64,000 bases of DNA, taken from the NCBI GenBank assembly GCA_024636985.1, contig JAGXFY010000021.1, positions 13,385 to 77,384 of the forward strand, read 5' to 3'. The translations under genes and the position numbers were made by a program. The stretch's first letter is position 1; each line of letters begins with the position of its first letter. Positions 51,290 through 60,205 of the stretch are shown piece after piece. Origin of the DNA: Petrocella sp024636985 (GTDB taxonomy: Bacteria; Bacillota; Clostridia; Lachnospirales; Vallitaleaceae). Below the pieces are notes generated by a model. The model was not told the origin of the DNA. It saw only the letters and a program-made list of their open reading frames with translations, and searched no databases.

Positions 51290-52335
51290 GTTGCGTTCTC
51301 CTTGTTTTCACTGGCTGTCTCGAAGTAGACGGCATTCTTAAAATCAAAATTAACCGTTACAGTATCACCCGGTTGAAATGCCTTATGTTGCAATGTTATA
51401 TGATGCAGAATGAGATCCTTACATGCTATTTCGTAGGTGATTTTATCCCCTAAGTATGTTCGATTCAAAATCACACCCAGAGTGCCTTCGAGTGCTTCAT
51501 GATTCATAAGGATTTCTTCAGGTCTAAACACATAGGTCAATTTTAAGCCTTCATTATGGTGTGTTTTAAAGGTGCCCAACGCTGTTATGAGTCGCCCATT
51601 TTCAACATAGCCTTCTATATAATTCCTCATCCCAAAAAAATCAGCAACCGCTCTTGACGCAGGTCTTTCATAGACCTTGTCCGGTGTATCAAACTGTTGA
51701 ATGGTGCCATCCAACAAAACAGCGACTTTGTCCGCCATGGAGAGGGCTTCTTCTTTGTCATGGGTAACCATTATCATGGTAATCCCAAGTTTTTTCTGAA
51801 GATCTCTTACAAATTTTTGCATGTTCTTTCTAAGTACAATATCCAACTTAGAAAATGGCTCATCCAGGAGTAGCACTCTTGGCTCTATCGCCAATGCTCT
51901 AGCTATTGCTACTCTTTGCATCTGTCCTCCAGATATCTCATTTGGGCGTTTGTTTTCATGACCCCCAAGTTCTAATAATGCAATCAGTTTTTTCACTTTT
52001 TCATCAATAAGTTTTTTATGCATCCCGCGCATCTTTAGACCAAAACCAATGTTTTGGCTGAGTGTCATATGTGGGAAGAGCAAAAGACTTTGATCAACCA
52101 GAACAGCATTCCTTTTCTCAATAGGTACATGATCAATGCACTCATCATCAAAATATATACTACCCTGATCCATGTGCACAAGTCCGGCTATACCATGAAG
52201 TAATGTTGTTTTTCCTGATCCGCTGGGACCTAGCAAAACAACAAGCTCTCCTTCTCCAACTTCCATGTCTATATTGTGAATGACTTGATTACCATCATAA
52301 GCCTTACTCAAACGATTCATCTTGATTTTGGACAT
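51283..52335 (-). CDS. ABC importer ATPase (YnjD/PotA-like) with TOBE domain
   Basis: 350 residues: Walker A GPSGSGKTTLLHGIAGLV, signature ISGGQMQRVAIARAL, Walker B VLLLDEPFSKLD, His loop VTHDKEEALSMADK. The C-terminal TOBE domain spans about 280-340 (YVFRPEEILMNHEALEGTLGVILNRTYLGDKITYEI). It energises the two permeases encoded just upstream (14-bp gap). It is closest in kind to iron/spermidine/thiamine-class importers. Confidence 0.92.
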   Translation of the reverse strand: MSKIKMNRLSKAYDGNQVIHNIDMEVGEGELVVLLGPSGSGKTTLLHGIAGLVHMDQGSIYFDDECIDHVPIEKRNAVLVDQSLLLFPHMTLSQNIGFGLKMRGMHKKLIDEKVKKLIALLELGGHENKRPNEISGGQMQRVAIARALAIEPRVLLLDEPFSKLDIVLRKNMQKFVRDLQKKLGITMIMVTHDKEEALSMADKVAVLLDGTIQQFDTPDKVYERPASRAVADFFGMRNYIEGYVENGRLITALGTFKTHHNEGLKLTYVFRPEEILMNHEALEGTLGVILNRTYLGDKITYEIACKDLILHHITLQHKAFQPGDTVTVNFDFKNAVYFETASENKENATC

Positions 52336-52349
52336 AATACCACCTATTT

Positions 52350-53141
52350 CTAAACATAATATTTGCTGCTCTTTTGATAAAATAAACCAACGGATTTTTC
52401 TGATATATAAACAACCAAAGCAATGGATAATATAAAAATTATACTGAGTGCCGATGCTATGGTTCTATCGCCGGATTGAACGAATGGGAATAAAAACATC
52501 GCATAGGTAACGACACGTCCGCCACCTATCAAAAAGGTTATAAAATACTGACTAAAAGAAATAATATAAATCATAGAACCAGCAATAACCATACCTGGCA
52601 TAATTAAAGGCAAAGTGATGTATCTAAAAGTTTGTAACGGGGAGGCACCAAGCACCCTTGCTTGCGCCTCTATCTTATCACCATTTAGCTCAAATATACT
52701 CAGTAAAATCTTAACACCATAGGGTATGCCTGGCACAACATGAATTAGAATAACACCAAAATAGTTATTGGCAAGACCAAGCTTTGTGAAGGTTAAATGA
52801 ATGCCCATTGCGACACTTAGCATAGGTACAATCACCGGCATTAGGATAAGGACTTTGACTAAGGATTTACCTTTAAAGTTATAAAAGGCAATGGCTCTAG
52901 CCGCCGGGATGCTTATGGCTAGTGTTATCACTGTCACAACCACTGAAAGCAGAATGCTTTGAAGCAGTATACCGAAGGCTTTGGTTGTAGGATGAATGGC
53001 ATAGAAGTAGCCTCTAAGAGAAAAATTCCTAGGTAGCAATTGAGGCCAAGGCCAGCTGCTGGTTACACTCCAGATTAACATGACAATAAAAGGTATTAAT
53101 ATCATGAGAAGCATCATGTATTTAAAAAATTTCCGCATCAT
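52350..53141 (-). CDS. ABC importer permease (second subunit, YnjC C-half-like)
   Basis: 263 residues, about six membrane segments, with the EAA-type cytoplasmic loop EAQARVLGASPLQTFRYITLPLIMPG that docks the ATPase. It overlaps the first permease by 4 bp (ATGA). A start at the adjacent ATG 53138 is equally possible and slightly better spaced from GGAGG. Confidence 0.92.
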   Translation of the reverse strand: MMRKFFKYMMLLMILIPFIVMLIWSVTSSWPWPQLLPRNFSLRGYFYAIHPTTKAFGILLQSILLSVVVTVITLAISIPAARAIAFYNFKGKSLVKVLILMPVIVPMLSVAMGIHLTFTKLGLANNYFGVILIHVVPGIPYGVKILLSIFELNGDKIEAQARVLGASPLQTFRYITLPLIMPGMVIAGSMIYIISFSQYFITFLIGGGRVVTYAMFLFPFVQSGDRTIASALSIIFILSIALVVYISEKSVGLFYQKSSKYYV

Positions 53142-54028
53142 GCACCTCCATATTTCTTAAGTAACCTAAATGCTAACACATATAAACCTAAAGCAATAAA
53201 AGCAAAAAAAGCAATACACATGTTAATGACCATGGCATTGGCGCGATTTGCCAGTTCTATGTTGGCATAATAGATATAAGCGAGGACCGGTAAGGCTTTT
53301 GGTGTTGACGCACCCAGTAAATGCGGAATCTCATAGGCACCAAAAGAAAATGCAAAAAGTATCATAAACCCGGAGGCTATTGTCGGGAAAAGTTGAGGTA
53401 AGAGTACATACCTAAAAACTTGTGCATGACTGGCACCCAGATTGGCGGCAACTTTGGCATATCTTTCATCCAGATTTCTTAATATATCAATGGTTATGAA
53501 AGTTATGAAAGGTAATCCTTTCCATATGTAGGCGAGCATAATACCAATCCCGCCGCCATCAAATATTAATGGTGGAAAATCAGACATGTCCCCAATCAAG
53601 CCAAAACCATATAATATCCTAGCCAATAAGCCACTTTGAATAAACAGAATAAATATGAGTAGTGCGGCTATGGTATGTGGAACTAAAATCGGTCCTTTAT
53701 AGACATTCACCAAACCTTTGATATGCTTGCTTTTGGTATATACAATCAAATAGGATAGAAAAACACCTAATACCACCGATAATAAGGTAGATAAGAATGA
53801 AGTATAGAGGCTAAATTGAAAAGAAGACAAAAAATCAGTATTTCGAAAGACATTCTTATAATAATCCAATGAAATCTCATAAAGCCCTAAGGCCGGAAAG
53901 TATCCGAGACTCTGTAAGAGTCCGAATACCAATCCAGTTATAAATATGCCGATAATAAAAATCATAACCGGCATAAGCATGATATATGGTTTTAACTTTC
54001 TCCTAAAATTAGTTGCCCGGTATTTCAT
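53138..54028 (-). CDS. ABC importer permease (first subunit, YnjC N-half-like)
   Basis: 296 residues from ATG 54028 (a GTG at 54031 is an alternative), overlapping the binding-protein gene. About six membrane segments; EAA loop YAKVAANLGASHAQVFRYVLLPQLFP. In E. coli the corresponding permease YnjC is, from memory, one long double-length protein; here the halves are separate genes. Confidence 0.92.
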   Translation of the reverse strand: MKYRATNFRRKLKPYIMLMPVMIFIIGIFITGLVFGLLQSLGYFPALGLYEISLDYYKNVFRNTDFLSSFQFSLYTSFLSTLLSVVLGVFLSYLIVYTKSKHIKGLVNVYKGPILVPHTIAALLIFILFIQSGLLARILYGFGLIGDMSDFPPLIFDGGGIGIMLAYIWKGLPFITFITIDILRNLDERYAKVAANLGASHAQVFRYVLLPQLFPTIASGFMILFAFSFGAYEIPHLLGASTPKALPVLAYIYYANIELANRANAMVINMCIAFFAFIALGLYVLAFRLLKKYGGA

Positions 54029-55238
54029 CACGCCATATTTCCTCTATGATTGGCACAAGATCTGCTCTCATTTCCGGCAAACGTTTTACCAGCAATTCTT
54101 CTTGAGGAACAGTCCCTTCTCCAATATCAACAGCATCAAACAATGCCATCTGCGCTTCTGTCAGCTTCAATGGATCCGTTACAGGTAGATCGCCCCATAC
54201 GGAAGGATCATATTTGGTCATTTGTATTTCCGGAGATAAGATATGGTTGATTAAAACCATGGCTGCGGCTTTGTTAGGTGCGTTAAAAGGCATGGCCATA
54301 AAATGTGTATTACCAATGGTCCCTTTGTCAAAGAGAAAACCTTGAGCCGTCTCTGGGAATGAACCGTCTGCAATCTTACCGGCCACATGAAAAGGTGTAT
54401 AGGTCATGGTCATATAGACTTCACCGTCTTCAAACATGTTATCAAGTTGTGCATCTTCCGCCGGATAGGTCACACCTTCACGCCACAAGTAAGGTTTTAG
54501 CTCTTTTAAGTAATCCAGTGCCGGTTGTATGGTCTCTTTTAGAGCCGCTTTGTCAGCTACATGATCTAAAAAGACTTCATACCCTACAATATCATAAATA
54601 ATATTTCTTACAAAGGCACTACCAGTAAAATGACTTGCATCGATATAGGTCAGTTTCCCAGGATGGGCTTTTGCCAGTTCAAGTAACTCTTCATGACCCT
54701 TAGGTAGAGTGCTTAGCTGCGCTGTGTCACCAATAAATACCATTTGAGCTTTACCATAAGGCGCCTCATAACCCTCAACCGGTTGACCGAAATCATACAA
54801 AACATCCGGTGATGTTCCATCCAAATAGGTATTGAAATTCGGCAACTTTTCTGTAATAGGTCCATAAAGTAAGTCGTTGGATTTTGCACTATAAAAGTTC
54901 TCACCGTTAATCCAAAGTACATCTATGGTGCCTTCGCTTTCTAGCTGCTTTTCATTTAATAATTTGGGTAAATACTCTGCGGGAACCATGGGTACTCTCT
55001 CTAGTGTAACTTCATATTGGTCCATTAAAGATTTTGCAACGGTTTCATCCAACCATTTGTTAATGTCTTCACTTCCACCCCACCCATAAAAGGTCACAGT
55101 GGTACCACGTGCTGCTTCAACAATTTCATCAAAACTCATTTCTGCTACGTCTTTTTCCGTAACCACTTCTTTCTTACATCCTACTAAAACACTTAAGAAA
55201 ATTAACATTAAAACCAGTATAACATATTTTTTTTTCAT
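54009..55238 (-). CDS. extracellular solute-binding lipoprotein (YnjB-like)
   Basis: 409 residues. The lipoprotein signal MKKKYVILVLMLIFLSVLVGC has its lipid-anchored Cys at residue 21 (LVGC). The mature part is a type-II binding fold: TVTFYGWGGSEDINKWLDETVAKSL near the N-terminus, then DVLWINGENFYSAKSNDLLYGPITEKLPNF and AMPFNAPNKAAAMVLINHILSPE. The GWGGS start and overall layout are those of the YnjB family, whose ligand is not established (thiamine-like has been suggested in annotations). A terminator-like hairpin upstream may give this transporter a separate transcript from the redox genes. Confidence 0.85.
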   Translation of the reverse strand: MKKKYVILVLMLIFLSVLVGCKKEVVTEKDVAEMSFDEIVEAARGTTVTFYGWGGSEDINKWLDETVAKSLMDQYEVTLERVPMVPAEYLPKLLNEKQLESEGTIDVLWINGENFYSAKSNDLLYGPITEKLPNFNTYLDGTSPDVLYDFGQPVEGYEAPYGKAQMVFIGDTAQLSTLPKGHEELLELAKAHPGKLTYIDASHFTGSAFVRNIIYDIVGYEVFLDHVADKAALKETIQPALDYLKELKPYLWREGVTYPAEDAQLDNMFEDGEVYMTMTYTPFHVAGKIADGSFPETAQGFLFDKGTIGNTHFMAMPFNAPNKAAAMVLINHILSPEIQMTKYDPSVWGDLPVTDPLKLTEAQMALFDAVDIGEGTVPQEELLVKRLPEMRADLVPIIEEIWRDEIPGN

Positions 55239-55312
55239 ATAATCCTCCCAATTTATTTTTATTATCTTTTATACCTTTTGAGCTGTTGTCGGAACTTCCA
55301 AGAGTACGTTAA

Positions 55313-55351
55313 AGAATCAGACCATTACCCAGTAGATAATAATCTGATTCT
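55313..55351 (-). terminator. terminator between the TVP38 gene and the ABC importer genes
   Basis: On the minus strand AGAATCAGA (55351-55343) pairs with TCTGATTCT (55321-55313), followed by TTAA. It has a 21-nt loop and a modest T-tract, so readthrough is likely. Confidence 0.6.
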
Positions 55352-55366
55352 AGTATTGAGACTTAA

Positions 55367-56044
55367 TTATTTTATATCGCTCATATCAATGCCTTTTTTC
55401 TTAGCCAAAATCTTAGGAATCTGAGATACACCAAATAATAGAATCCCTGCAATAATAAGTTGTATGAATAACTTTGTACTAATACCATTTACAGCAATCT
55501 CACCTGCCATATAGGCGTAAATAAATGCTCCCGGCGCCATCGTAATCGCCGAAATTATGACATACATCCCAAGATTGATATTGGTCACTCCATAAGCATA
55601 GTTTTGAATGTTATAAGGAAATACTGGAACCAGTCTGGTTAGGATTAAGAAATCTTTACCATTTTTCTCCACACCTGCTTCGATTTTTTTGAAAATAGCA
55701 TTCTCACCAAATTTTTCAACGATGAAGCCTCTAGCAAGGTATCTCGCAACAAGAAAAGCTGCTGCTGCACCAACTGTAGCCCCTGTCAGAGCAAGTAATG
55801 CACCTAGTACAGGTCCAAATACAACGCCACCGGTTATGGTAATAACGGATGCCGGCAGTGAAAAAACTGCAGCTGCAATAAAAATGAGAACATATACAAA
55901 GTAGCCCCAAAAACCGGCACGTTCAATCATGGCTCTAAATGCATCAAAGTCAGAAACGGTCTCGATTAAGCCTGATTTCCATATAGCAAAAAATGCAACT
56001 GCCAGTACTGCTACAATTAGTAGCGTTCTTACTGTTTTATTCAT
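55367..56044 (-). CDS. TVP38/TMEM64-family membrane protein (YdjX/YdjZ-like)
   Basis: 225 residues, about six hydrophobic segments. The SNARE-associated (VTT/DedA-like) core includes YVLIFIAAAVFSLPASVITITGGVVFGPVLGALLALTGATVGAAAAFLVARYLARGF and FLILTRLVPVFPYNIQNYAYGV. The re-entrant loop with conserved F/PxR and the GAxxG repeat are typical. These proteins are thought to move lipids or small ions across membranes. Two such genes (ydjX, ydjZ) head the E. coli ydj-ynj cluster. It lies 16 bp after the CCG-domain gene. Confidence 0.9.
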   Translation of the reverse strand: MNKTVRTLLIVAVLAVAFFAIWKSGLIETVSDFDAFRAMIERAGFWGYFVYVLIFIAAAVFSLPASVITITGGVVFGPVLGALLALTGATVGAAAAFLVARYLARGFIVEKFGENAIFKKIEAGVEKNGKDFLILTRLVPVFPYNIQNYAYGVTNINLGMYVIISAITMAPGAFIYAYMAGEIAVNGISTKLFIQLIIAGILLFGVSQIPKILAKKKGIDMSDIK

Positions 56045-56060
56045 GATGTATTTCCTCCAA

Positions 56061-56846
56061 TTATTTGAAAGCCTTATTGATACCGGCTTTTGATTTGTAT
56101 CGGTTTAGCCATGAATTGACCGGTTTCGCCAACACATCGACTGGTGCCATATCGCCTGCTTGTACCACGGGTCCCCAAACAAGATCTAAAATGTGCCATG
56201 ACTTTGCACCACCTTGTAGTAAAGAAGAGCGGCAAGCGGAACAGTAGACCACTACATTCTCAGAATCCAATGTTTCAACTCTTCGTTTCATAACTTTTTT
56301 GGCCACTTCTGGGTTTGCCGGTACAACCATTCCGCCAAAGCCACAACATCTGGTTTTTTCAAAAGCGTACTCTGATTCGATGTATTTGTAACCTAATTCG
56401 TCAAGAATCCATCTAATACCGTCTTGGAGTGGTCGATCATTACGCGTCGAACAGGAATCGTGAATGGTAAATACAATGTCACTATTTTTTGCTTTATTTT
56501 TTAATGCCTCCGGAAGACCAATTAAAGGCAAGACTTCCCACAAGGAGTAAGTCGGTGTCTTACTGGCCTCATCAAAAGTCAACTTACAACTTTGACATGC
56601 CACAATCATATTCTCTATGCCCACATCATCCATATCCTGCTGAAGCTGAGCAAAACGTTCTTTGAATAAGTCATATTGTCCCACAGCTTTGGTCGGCTTA
56701 CCGCAACACTTCTGTATCGCTGAGAATTTTGGGAAAACAGACATCAAATATTCTGTTGTTTTGATGACCGCTTCCGGACTATAAGAGGGTAGACTACAAC
56801 CCGGCATAAAGCCATATCGTTTGCTCTTATCTATTGTAATTGCCAT
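56061..56846 (-). CDS. CCG-domain (HdrB/GlpC-like) Fe-S oxidoreductase
   Basis: 261 residues with two cysteine-rich CCG units. The first is C17 (PGCSLP), CCGKP and CQSCKL; the second is CSTR, RCCGFGGM and CSACRS. This matches CX(n)CCGX(n)CXXC twice, as in heterodisulfide reductase HdrB, which holds noncubane [4Fe-4S] clusters acting on disulfides. There is no membrane segment. It begins 2 bp after the flavoprotein stop, so the two very likely form one enzyme complex. No HdrA or HdrC gene is present; the FAD/ferredoxin protein next door would supply electrons. Confidence 0.88.
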   Translation of the reverse strand: MAITIDKSKRYGFMPGCSLPSYSPEAVIKTTEYLMSVFPKFSAIQKCCGKPTKAVGQYDLFKERFAQLQQDMDDVGIENMIVACQSCKLTFDEASKTPTYSLWEVLPLIGLPEALKNKAKNSDIVFTIHDSCSTRNDRPLQDGIRWILDELGYKYIESEYAFEKTRCCGFGGMVVPANPEVAKKVMKRRVETLDSENVVVYCSACRSSLLQGGAKSWHILDLVWGPVVQAGDMAPVDVLAKPVNSWLNRYKSKAGINKAFK

Positions 56847-56848
56847 AA

Positions 56849-58639
56849 TTATTTACCTCCGCGCTTCTTGGTTGTGAACAGTTTTGAGAAACCAAGTATT
56901 TGATGTATCTTAATTGCTTTGTGACCCGGTATTGGAGATTCTCCGTCGTTGGCTGCAACGTAGTCTTTTCTAGCACCTACAAAAATCTTTTTCATCGGCA
57001 ACTCATGAGGACATACTATCGTACAGTTATCACATCCATTACAGGAATAGGCCATAAGAACATTCATATCTCCCCCTTGAGCCAAGGGCATCATAATCTC
57101 TTTAGGACATTCACCAAAATCATTCATCATAATACATTCTTTCATACAAAGCTTACATTCACAAGACAAGCATCTTGAAGACTCTTTTAAAGCTTGTTCT
57201 TCTGTAAAACCTAAGTCCGCTTGCTCAAAATCTCTTATACGTTCACGGATAGGACGCATATTCGTATGAAGTCGTTGCAAGTTCACCGTTCCATTTGGTA
57301 TAGGAATTTCCAGATTGGTCTCATAGATTTCCTCAAGTCTGAGGTCTCTATTCTCCAAAAGATCAACACCTTGTAAGCTTCTGTCAATACTAATAGCTGC
57401 TTTTCTACCAAATGCCATGGCTTCTACGACGATGTTACTACCACAAGCATCTCCGGCTACAAAGATATTCTCAACACAAGTTGCTAAAGTCGCTTTATCC
57501 ACAACAAAACGACCACCACGGGTTTGTTCTAACATGCCACCACTCACATCTTCAACCAATTGGCCTGCTGCCATAACAACTGTGTCTACTTCTATGGTTC
57601 GCTCCTCATTATGGTAAGTAGGTGCAAAGTTACCGGCTTCATCAAAGATGGTGTTAACACGTTTCATTTTTATGCCTGTTACTTTGTTGTCTTTGGATAT
57701 TATTTCAACCGGACCCCATCCGGCATTAAAAAGAATGCCTTCTTTTAGAGATTCATGTATCTCTTCTTCAGATGCAGGAAGGTTGTCAAAATCCTCTAAC
57801 GAACATTGATACACTTCTTCTGCGCCAATTCTAAGAGATGATCTGGCGCAATCCATCGCAACGTCACCACCACCAATTACCATAATACGTTTGCCTGCGC
57901 CTGTAAAAGCCTGGGTCAAACTGATCTCCATAAGATACTCTGTAGCAGGGAAAACACCCTCTGACTTATGGCCAGGCATAGGAATGACATTACCTTTATG
58001 GGCACCATGAGCCAATAAAACGGCATCGTAATCATTTTTCAGTTGCTCAAATGAGATATCTTTTCCAATCTCGACACCCATTTCAAACTTGACACCTAAT
58101 TTATCCAAATAGGTGTACTCATAATCAATAATATCTCTTGGTAAACGATAAGCAGGTATGCCCACACGCATCATACCACCTAATACTTCCAGTTTATCAT
58201 ATATCGTAACATCATAACCTAATTTACTTAAATTAATCGCGGCTTGTGCCCCAGCAGGACCTGCACCGATTATAGCAACACTTTTCCCGTTAGCTGCTTC
58301 TTTGGTCAAATCCCATAGCTTTTCATCATCTGCTTGCTCCGCTGCAAATCTTTTAAGAGCTGCTATGGATAAAGGCTGGTTATATTCAACACTTCTTCTA
58401 CAATCCATTTCACATGGATGAGCACAAATTCTTCCCAGCGTATTGGGTAAAAACAACTGTTCTCTGATCACCTTAACGGCTTCATCATATTTCTTTTCAC
58501 CAATGAGGTTCACATATTTCTTAACGTCTGTGTGCATTGGACAACGGCTTTGACAAAATGCTGATGCTTCGCCCATACACTCATCAACAATTTTTTCGGC
58601 ATCCCTTAGGATGCTTTCGTTAAATTTGACTTTATTCAA
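56849..58639 (-). CDS. GltD-like FAD/[4Fe-4S] oxidoreductase with C-terminal ferredoxin domain
   Basis: 596 residues from TTG 58639, eight bases after GGAGG (a GTG at 58654 has no site). The N-terminal Cys-rich region (CQSRCPMHTDVKKYVNLI; GRICAHPCEMDCRR) binds [4Fe-4S] clusters. FAD motif AIIGAGPAGAQAA and NAD(P)H motif VIGGGDVAMDCAR follow, then GDACGSNIVVEAMAFGRKAA. The C-terminal extension (about 495-560, CLSCECKLCMKEC and YSCNGCDNCTIVCP) is a second Fe-S domain. It should move electrons between NAD(P)H and the CCG protein encoded 2 bp downstream. The substrate is unknown. Confidence 0.88.
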   Translation of the reverse strand: MNKVKFNESILRDAEKIVDECMGEASAFCQSRCPMHTDVKKYVNLIGEKKYDEAVKVIREQLFLPNTLGRICAHPCEMDCRRSVEYNQPLSIAALKRFAAEQADDEKLWDLTKEAANGKSVAIIGAGPAGAQAAINLSKLGYDVTIYDKLEVLGGMMRVGIPAYRLPRDIIDYEYTYLDKLGVKFEMGVEIGKDISFEQLKNDYDAVLLAHGAHKGNVIPMPGHKSEGVFPATEYLMEISLTQAFTGAGKRIMVIGGGDVAMDCARSSLRIGAEEVYQCSLEDFDNLPASEEEIHESLKEGILFNAGWGPVEIISKDNKVTGIKMKRVNTIFDEAGNFAPTYHNEERTIEVDTVVMAAGQLVEDVSGGMLEQTRGGRFVVDKATLATCVENIFVAGDACGSNIVVEAMAFGRKAAISIDRSLQGVDLLENRDLRLEEIYETNLEIPIPNGTVNLQRLHTNMRPIRERIRDFEQADLGFTEEQALKESSRCLSCECKLCMKECIMMNDFGECPKEIMMPLAQGGDMNVLMAYSCNGCDNCTIVCPHELPMKKIFVGARKDYVAANDGESPIPGHKAIKIHQILGFSKLFTTKKRGGK

Positions 58640-58714
58640 TTCCTTAACCTCCACTATGATTGTTGGTATTGGTGTTAGAGTTTGAGTGTCACTATCATTC
58701 TTCTCTAATTACAA

Positions 58715-58756
58715 ACTATCCGGCAATACCTTGTTCCCAAGATGTTGCCGGATGGT
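58715..58756 (-). terminator. terminator-like hairpin after the rhodanese gene
   Basis: On the minus strand ACCATCCGGCAA pairs with TTGCCGGATAGT (one mismatch) over an 18-nt loop. The tail TTGTAATT is T-poor, so it may only attenuate transcription into the flavoprotein gene. Confidence 0.55.
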
Positions 58757-58792
58757 ATGTGCTATATTTTTTTAACTTGAGTTTCTAATTAA

Positions 58793-59773
58793 TTATTCTG
58801 CGCCATTTTCAATTCTTGCTAGCTCATTACCGTTTTCATAGACTTCATAGCTATATTCAATCCATGAACCATCATAGTTCAAAACATTCTCATAGCCCAA
58901 AGCTTGGCTAAGTACTAACATACTATGCGCACTTCTTACACCCGATTGACAATAAGCTATTACTTTTTTACCTTCAAGTCCACCGTAGATTTCTTTTAAT
59001 TCGTCCACTGACTTTAAAGTAGTGTCTTCTGCAACTGCTGATTTCCAAGGAATAAATACTGCGCCTTCAATTTTACCTGGGCCAAATGCGCCACTTTTTG
59101 TTTCTTCACCACTTTCCTCAGATGCATCTCTTGTATCTAGTATCTCAACCGAAGCATCATCAAGAGCTGCAATTACATTATCAAGTGTTGCTAATGAATC
59201 TGTGTTTAAATTTGGTGCTTTATAATTTGATGCTTCTACTGTAGGGTTACTACCACCTGTAGGATAGCCTGCGCCTGCCCATGCGTTAAGACCACCGTCT
59301 AAGTATCTAACATCTTCATGTCCTAAGCTTTTTAGTTGGAACCAAAGTCTTGCTGCATCATGGTGACTGTTAGAAGCATACGTTACAACGATTGTATCTT
59401 CCGTCACACCCATTGATGATAAAAATGCTTCCATCTTCTCAACATCTGCGCTCATACCACCATAAGGATAATCACCCTCATCTGCTGAGTAATCACCTCT
59501 CCAGAAACTAAATGATCCTGCTATTTGAGCATCTGCCGCTTTAGGATCAAGCGCACCAATTACTACGACATCGCCACCATCTTCCATAAGTTCTTTTAGT
59601 TGAAATGGTGTAATAAATGCATCCGGATTCGCGTATTGTTCAATTTTTTGACCTTGTTCTGATGAATCTACTGCCACTTTCTGAACACCGAACATCATTT
59701 TCCAGCCCACAAAGGCACCCAGTGCTAAAACTAATACAACGACTAATGAAATGATTACTTTTTTATTCTTCAC
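58793..59773 (-). CDS. membrane-anchored tandem rhodanese (YnjE-like sulfurtransferase)
   Basis: 326 residues from GTG 59773 after AGGAGG (longer in-frame starts lack a site). An N-terminal membrane segment or uncleaved signal (KVIISLVVVLVLALGAFVGWKMMF) places it outside the membrane. Two rhodanese domains follow. In the first (about 50-180) the active loop reads YASNSHHDAARLW with no Cys. In the second (about 190-315) it reads AYCQSGVRSAHS with the catalytic Cys. This active/inactive pairing is normal for thiosulfate and mercaptopyruvate sulfurtransferases. E. coli YnjE is likewise exported and next to ynjBCD. First gene of the redox/transport locus. Confidence 0.9.
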   Translation of the reverse strand: MKNKKVIISLVVVLVLALGAFVGWKMMFGVQKVAVDSSEQGQKIEQYANPDAFITPFQLKELMEDGGDVVVIGALDPKAADAQIAGSFSFWRGDYSADEGDYPYGGMSADVEKMEAFLSSMGVTEDTIVVTYASNSHHDAARLWFQLKSLGHEDVRYLDGGLNAWAGAGYPTGGSNPTVEASNYKAPNLNTDSLATLDNVIAALDDASVEILDTRDASEESGEETKSGAFGPGKIEGAVFIPWKSAVAEDTTLKSVDELKEIYGGLEGKKVIAYCQSGVRSAHSMLVLSQALGYENVLNYDGSWIEYSYEVYENGNELARIENGAE

Positions 59774-59828
59774 AACTATTCCTCCTGGTTTTTGTGTGTC
59801 TAGGTTATACCCTATCACAACTAATATA

Positions 59829-59874
59829 TTAATAAATATCGGAAAAACCCCTTATATTCCTTCCGATTTATTAA
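59829..59874 (-). promoter_or_regulatory. inverted repeat in the leader of the rhodanese gene
   Basis: On the minus strand TTAATAAATCGGAA ... TTCCGATATTTATTAA: 14-bp arms with a 2-nt bulge and a 16-nt loop, 56-101 nt before the GTG. It may be an operator, an attenuator or a structured leader. It matches no riboswitch I can recognise. Confidence 0.45.
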
Positions 59875-60205
59875 TCTGGTTTTAAATTCAAACGTTTGTG
59901 CAATAATTCACAATCTTTGCTCACAAAAAAATAAAACCTCTTTATCATATACCTAAAAAAAATCTTGATATTCTTAAATTTTCATGGTATTATGACAAAA
60001 ATTTTGGTTTTATTCGTTACTTAATTAACGTTAAATTAATTTTACTTGAATTAGCTAACTAAGTCAAGTAAATTTTGCACTATAGTGTAGAAATCGGTGT
60101 TTGTTTGTTGTTAGATAAAAGCACCAATTTATTTTTCTCTGAATCTTGATTCTTATGCTATAATGTTGATGTGTATATTTCAAAAAGCAATTATTGGAGA
60201 CTACT
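59875..60205. other. intergenic region between the rhodanese gene and the transposase gene
   Basis: Divergent upstream region with no convincing ORF. It contains a 10-bp palindrome CAAACGTTTG (59889-59898) and otherwise AT-rich sequence. Plus-strand GCTATAATG near 60158-60166 is a possible -10 for the transposase. No inverted repeats matching the other side of the transposase were found. Confidence 0.4.

Noticed and set aside
56849..58639. Flavoprotein as glutamate synthase small subunit (gltD)
   Set aside because: There is no gltB-like gene, the C-terminal Fe-S domain is extra, and it is coupled to a CCG-domain gene.
59889..59898. CAAACGTTTG as a CcpA/LacI-type operator
   Set aside because: It is only 10 bp and lacks the flanking TG/CA of a cre site; common by chance in AT-rich DNA.
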